Shown here in pieces: positions 5,509-7,618 of a stretch of DNA of 7,618 bases. The first letter of the stretch is position 1. The number at the start of each line of letters is the position of its first letter. The translations under genes and the position numbers were made by a program. This DNA comes from Acidimicrobiia bacterium (GTDB lineage: Bacteria > Actinomycetota > Acidimicrobiia > IMCC26256 > JAENVU01), in contig JAENVU010000306.1 of the NCBI GenBank assembly GCA_016650415.1, positions 1-7,618 of the forward strand. Reading direction: 5' to 3'. Under the pieces are notes generated by a model. The model had not been told where the DNA came from and ran no database searches. It saw only the letters and a list, made by a program, of their open reading frames with translations.

Positions 5509-6668
5509 ACGATCTTGATCTCCTGCGGTCCTGGGTCCCGAGCGAGTTGGTGGAGGTCGATCCGATGGCGGCCGCCGACGCGCGTGACGCGCTGCACGAC
5601 GCGATCCAAGGTCCGACCGCCGAGGTGGCCGCGGAGCCACGGGGTCGGCGGCGCTTCGCGGCCCGGGCGCTCATCGCCGCGACGGTGACCACGGCGCTCG
5701 CGGTCGGTGGGTTCGTCGTTGCGACGCGCGTCGTCGACGATCGGATTGATCACGTGAAACGCGTCGATGTGAACGTGGGCGGCGACGGGCGCCTGACCCT
5801 CCCCACGACGGTGCTGGTGGTCGGGAGCGACAGCCGCGATTTCGTCCAGGATCCGGCGCAGGCCCAGGCCTTCGGGACCCCCGCCGACACGCCGGGGAAA
5901 CGATCCGACACGATGATGCTCGTCCGCCTCGACGCCGACCGGACCACGGCCGTCGCGCTCCCACGCGATCTCCTGGTCTCCGGCGGCGCGGGCCCGCCTC
6001 GGCAGCTGAACTCGTACTTCGACGCCGGGCCCCAATCGCTCCTCGATGCGGTCCAGCGCCACCTCGGCGTGACCATCGATCACTACGTGGAACTCGACTT
6101 TGCGCAGTTCGTCACGGTGGTCGACGCGGTCGGTGGAGTGCGCATGACGGTGCCCGTGCCCATTCGCGACAGCTATTCGGGACTCGACATCGCCACTCCC
6201 GGCTGCCGGAACTTCGACGGGAACGATGCGCTGGCGTTCGTCCGGAGTCGTCACCTCGAGTCGTGGTCCGACGGACGGTGGGTCGATGCGTCACCCCGTG
6301 CCGACTTGGACCGAATCAGCCGCCAGCAGCGATTCCTGGACGCGCTCGTGACCCAAGCTCGCGACCGGGTCGGCGACGACATCGGCAGTGCTGTCGACCT
6401 CGCCGACAAGGTCGCGCGGGCGATGACCGTCGACTCGGCGATGAGCCGGGATCAAATCAAGCAGTTGGCCGGACGCTTCATCGGGCAGGGCCCGCGCACG
6501 TGGTCCTTCGCCACGCTGCCGGTGACGGCGTCGGCGACCGAACCGGGCCGACTCGACTCGACCGGCCCGACCGGACCCTCGATCTTCGACCACCCGAACA
6601 CGACCGCGACCACCACCACCACCCCCGCCGCGCAATCGGCACTCGCCGCTCTCGGCAACTCCTGCTGA
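5505..6668 (+). CDS. LCP (LytR-CpsA-Psr) family membrane protein with anti-sigma-like N-terminus
   Basis: A 387-residue protein with one transmembrane segment (~51-75, after RGRRR) and an extracellular LCP domain (~100-285). LCP enzymes transfer glycopolymers from lipid carriers to peptidoglycan or related acceptors. Typical residues are present: LVVGSDSR (D109, R111), KRSDTMMLVRLD (R133, D135), ALPRDLLV (R154, D155), DALAFVRSRH (R247, R249) and the DLDRISRQQRF helix (R270, R273). The first ~48 residues are cytosolic: MNDLDLLRSWVP...VDPMAAADARDALHDAI, similar in layout to the start of the putative anti-sigma proteins that usually follow such ECF genes; no zinc-binding HxxxCxxC is present. The C-terminus has a Thr/Pro-rich tail and ends in Cys. 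ATG 5505 overlaps the sigma stop in ATGA, and AGGTGA (5493-5498) is a well-placed ribosome site. Confidence 0.9.
   Translation: MNDLDLLRSWVPSELVEVDPMAAADARDALHDAIQGPTAEVAAEPRGRRRFAARALIAATVTTALAVGGFVVATRVVDDRIDHVKRVDVNVGGDGRLTLPTTVLVVGSDSRDFVQDPAQAQAFGTPADTPGKRSDTMMLVRLDADRTTAVALPRDLLVSGGAGPPRQLNSYFDAGPQSLLDAVQRHLGVTIDHYVELDFAQFVTVVDAVGGVRMTVPVPIRDSYSGLDIATPGCRNFDGNDALAFVRSRHLESWSDGRWVDASPRADLDRISRQQRFLDALVTQARDRVGDDIGSAVDLADKVARAMTVDSAMSRDQIKQLAGRFIGQGPRTWSFATLPVTASATEPGRLDSTGPTGPSIFDHPNTTATTTTTPAAQSALAALGNSC
6609..6623 (+). repeat. (ACC)5 trinucleotide repeat in the LCP gene
   Basis: Five tandem ACC codons encode Thr369-Thr373 in the low-complexity tail of the LCP protein. Changes in copy number would keep the frame, so it would alter tail length only. 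It is probably a flexible extracellular linker and not a phase-variation switch. Confidence 0.85.
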
Positions 6669-6694
6669 ACGAACCGTCGTCGGCGAGGTACGGG

Positions 6695-6732
6695 TACGCT
6701 CCCCGGACGTTCCGACCCCCCAGCCCGGAGGA
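6695..6732 (+). promoter_or_regulatory. Probable promoter (-10) and ribosome binding site of the thiolase gene
   Basis: TACGCT (6695-6700) fits the actinobacterial -10 consensus TANNNT and would start transcription near 6706-6708, giving a leader of about 33 bases. GGAGGA (6727-6732) is a strong Shine-Dalgarno site 7 bases before the ATG at 6740 and fixes that start. No clear -35 is seen. The 71-base gap after the LCP stop shows no strong terminator hairpin, so read-through from the sigma-LCP unit is also possible. Confidence 0.45.
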
Positions 6733-6739
6733 CATCCCC

Positions 6740-7618
6740 ATGGGTGATGCCGTCATCGTTTCCACCGCCCGCACGGCCATCGGCACGGCCCGGAAGGGCA
6801 CGCTGCTCGACGTCTCGGCGTTCGATCTCGCCAAGTACGCCGTGGCGGAGGCGCTGGAGCGTTCGGGCGTGGCCCGGAACGACATCGACGATCTCCAGAT
6901 GGGGGAGTCGCTCCAGGGTGGCGGTGACATCGCCCGGTACGCCGCGGTCGACCTCGGGCTGACCAACGTCCCCGGCGTCGCGCTGAATCGGCACTGCGCG
7001 TCGGGAATGGCCGCAGTCCAGGGCGCGGCCGCGAGTATCCGGGCCGGGATGGACCGCGTGGTGATCGCCGGAGGAACCGAGTCGATCTCGAGCAGCCCGG
7101 GCGCGATGAAGCGGAAGCTCGGCACCGACGAGATGGAACCCTGGATGTCGCCGAGTCATCCGGCGACGCCGGACGCCCCGGCGTTCGACATGTCGATCAC
7201 CGTCGGCTGGAACAGCGCGCAGAAGGCGAACGTCACCCGCGAAGAGATGGATCACTGGGCTTGTGAATCCCACATCCGGGCGGTCGATGCCATCGATTCC
7301 GGCAAGTTCGAGGACGAGATCTTTCCGATCCAGGTCACCAAGCGCGATGGGGAGACCGTGACCTTCGCCGTGGACGAGCACCCTCGCCGCGGCACCACGA
7401 TGGAGAAGCTGGGCAGCCTCAAGCCACTCCACCCCGAGATCGAGGGATTCAGCATCACGGCGGGGAACTCCTCGGGGCTGAACGACGCCGCGGCGGCGAT
7501 CATGATCGTGGATTCCGACTATGCCCAGGCCCACGGCCTGAAGCCGATGGCGGTCATCAAGAGTTGGGCCTCGGCCGGCGTCCCGCCCCAGGACACCGGC
7601 CTCGCGCCGACGTACGCG
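6740..7618 (+). CDS. Thiolase family protein (acetyl-CoA acyltransferase), cut by right edge
   Basis: The first 293 residues of a thiolase; the family is usually about 390 long, so roughly the last quarter lies outside. Thiolases either cleave 3-ketoacyl-CoA with CoA (beta-oxidation) or condense two acyl-CoAs. The start is typical (VIVSTARTAIG), the nucleophilic cysteine is C86 in NRHCASGMAAVQGAA, followed by GGTES (111-115). The covering-loop region holds the WMSPSHPATPDAP stretch, and the second half begins with ITAGNSSGLNDAAAA (239-253). The catalytic His of the GHP motif and the C-terminal CxG cysteine are beyond the edge. The ATG at 6740 has a strong ribosome site. Together with the ligase and dehydratase on the other strand, it suggests acyl-CoA metabolism; the degradative role is more likely but not shown. 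Confidence 0.93.
   Translation, partial: MGDAVIVSTARTAIGTARKGTLLDVSAFDLAKYAVAEALERSGVARNDIDDLQMGESLQGGGDIARYAAVDLGLTNVPGVALNRHCASGMAAVQGAAASIRAGMDRVVIAGGTESISSSPGAMKRKLGTDEMEPWMSPSHPATPDAPAFDMSITVGWNSAQKANVTREEMDHWACESHIRAVDAIDSGKFEDEIFPIQVTKRDGETVTFAVDEHPRRGTTMEKLGSLKPLHPEIEGFSITAGNSSGLNDAAAAIMIVDSDYAQAHGLKPMAVIKSWASAGVPPQDTGLAPTYA

Noticed and set aside
6642..6687. CTCGCCG/CGGCGAG inverted repeat as a terminator for the LCP gene
   Set aside because: The 7-bp stem has a loop of about 32 bases, starts inside the coding region and has no U-run; too weak to call.

Overview
The window is a GC-rich, densely coded bacterial chromosome segment. It has GTG as well as ATG starts, Shine-Dalgarno sites of the AGGAG/GGAGG type, TANNNT-like -10 elements with no clear -35, and an ECF sigma and LCP family typical of Actinomycetota. 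My best guess is an actinobacterium, perhaps of the Acidimicrobiia/Ilumatobacter kind. That guess rests on style and memory, not on a marker gene. No RNA gene, CRISPR array, insertion sequence or phage gene is visible, and no stretch longer than 90 bases lacks a gene.

Layout. (1) Positions 2-472 (+) hold the C-terminal end of an alpha/beta hydrolase that enters from the left. (2) Positions 473-553 are a convergent intergenic region with several nested and mutually exclusive inverted repeats, probably a bidirectional terminator. (3) Positions 2592-554 (-) carry two genes that read leftwards: a class I acyl-CoA synthetase, then a small hot-dog 'FAS1-like dehydratase' half protein. (4) Positions 2593-2680 are a divergent promoter region with a small inverted repeat over the leftward -10. 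(5) Positions 2681-6668 (+) hold four tightly packed genes: a two-domain protein with an N-terminal metallo-beta-lactamase (UlaG-like) fold and a C-terminal Rieske [2Fe-2S] domain, a PHP-family metal phosphoesterase, an ECF sigma factor, and a membrane-anchored LytR-CpsA-Psr (LCP) protein. The gaps are +8, +39 and -4 bases. (6) Positions 6740-7618 (+) hold a thiolase, cut by the right edge, with its own probable promoter and a strong ribosome binding site.

How the genes may work together. The acyl-CoA ligase, the dehydratase/hydratase half and the thiolase fit acyl-CoA (fatty acid or sterol side chain) metabolism. The central four-gene block looks like a separate unit. The ECF sigma and LCP genes overlap by ATGA. 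The LCP protein has an N-terminal cytosolic segment resembling the start of the putative anti-sigma proteins that normally follow this kind of sigma gene, so it may act as both membrane sigma regulator and cell-envelope ligase. The MBL-Rieske protein and the PHP protein in front of it are metal enzymes without known substrates. The MBL-Rieske/PHP/sigma/LCP block is the part most worth a second look.
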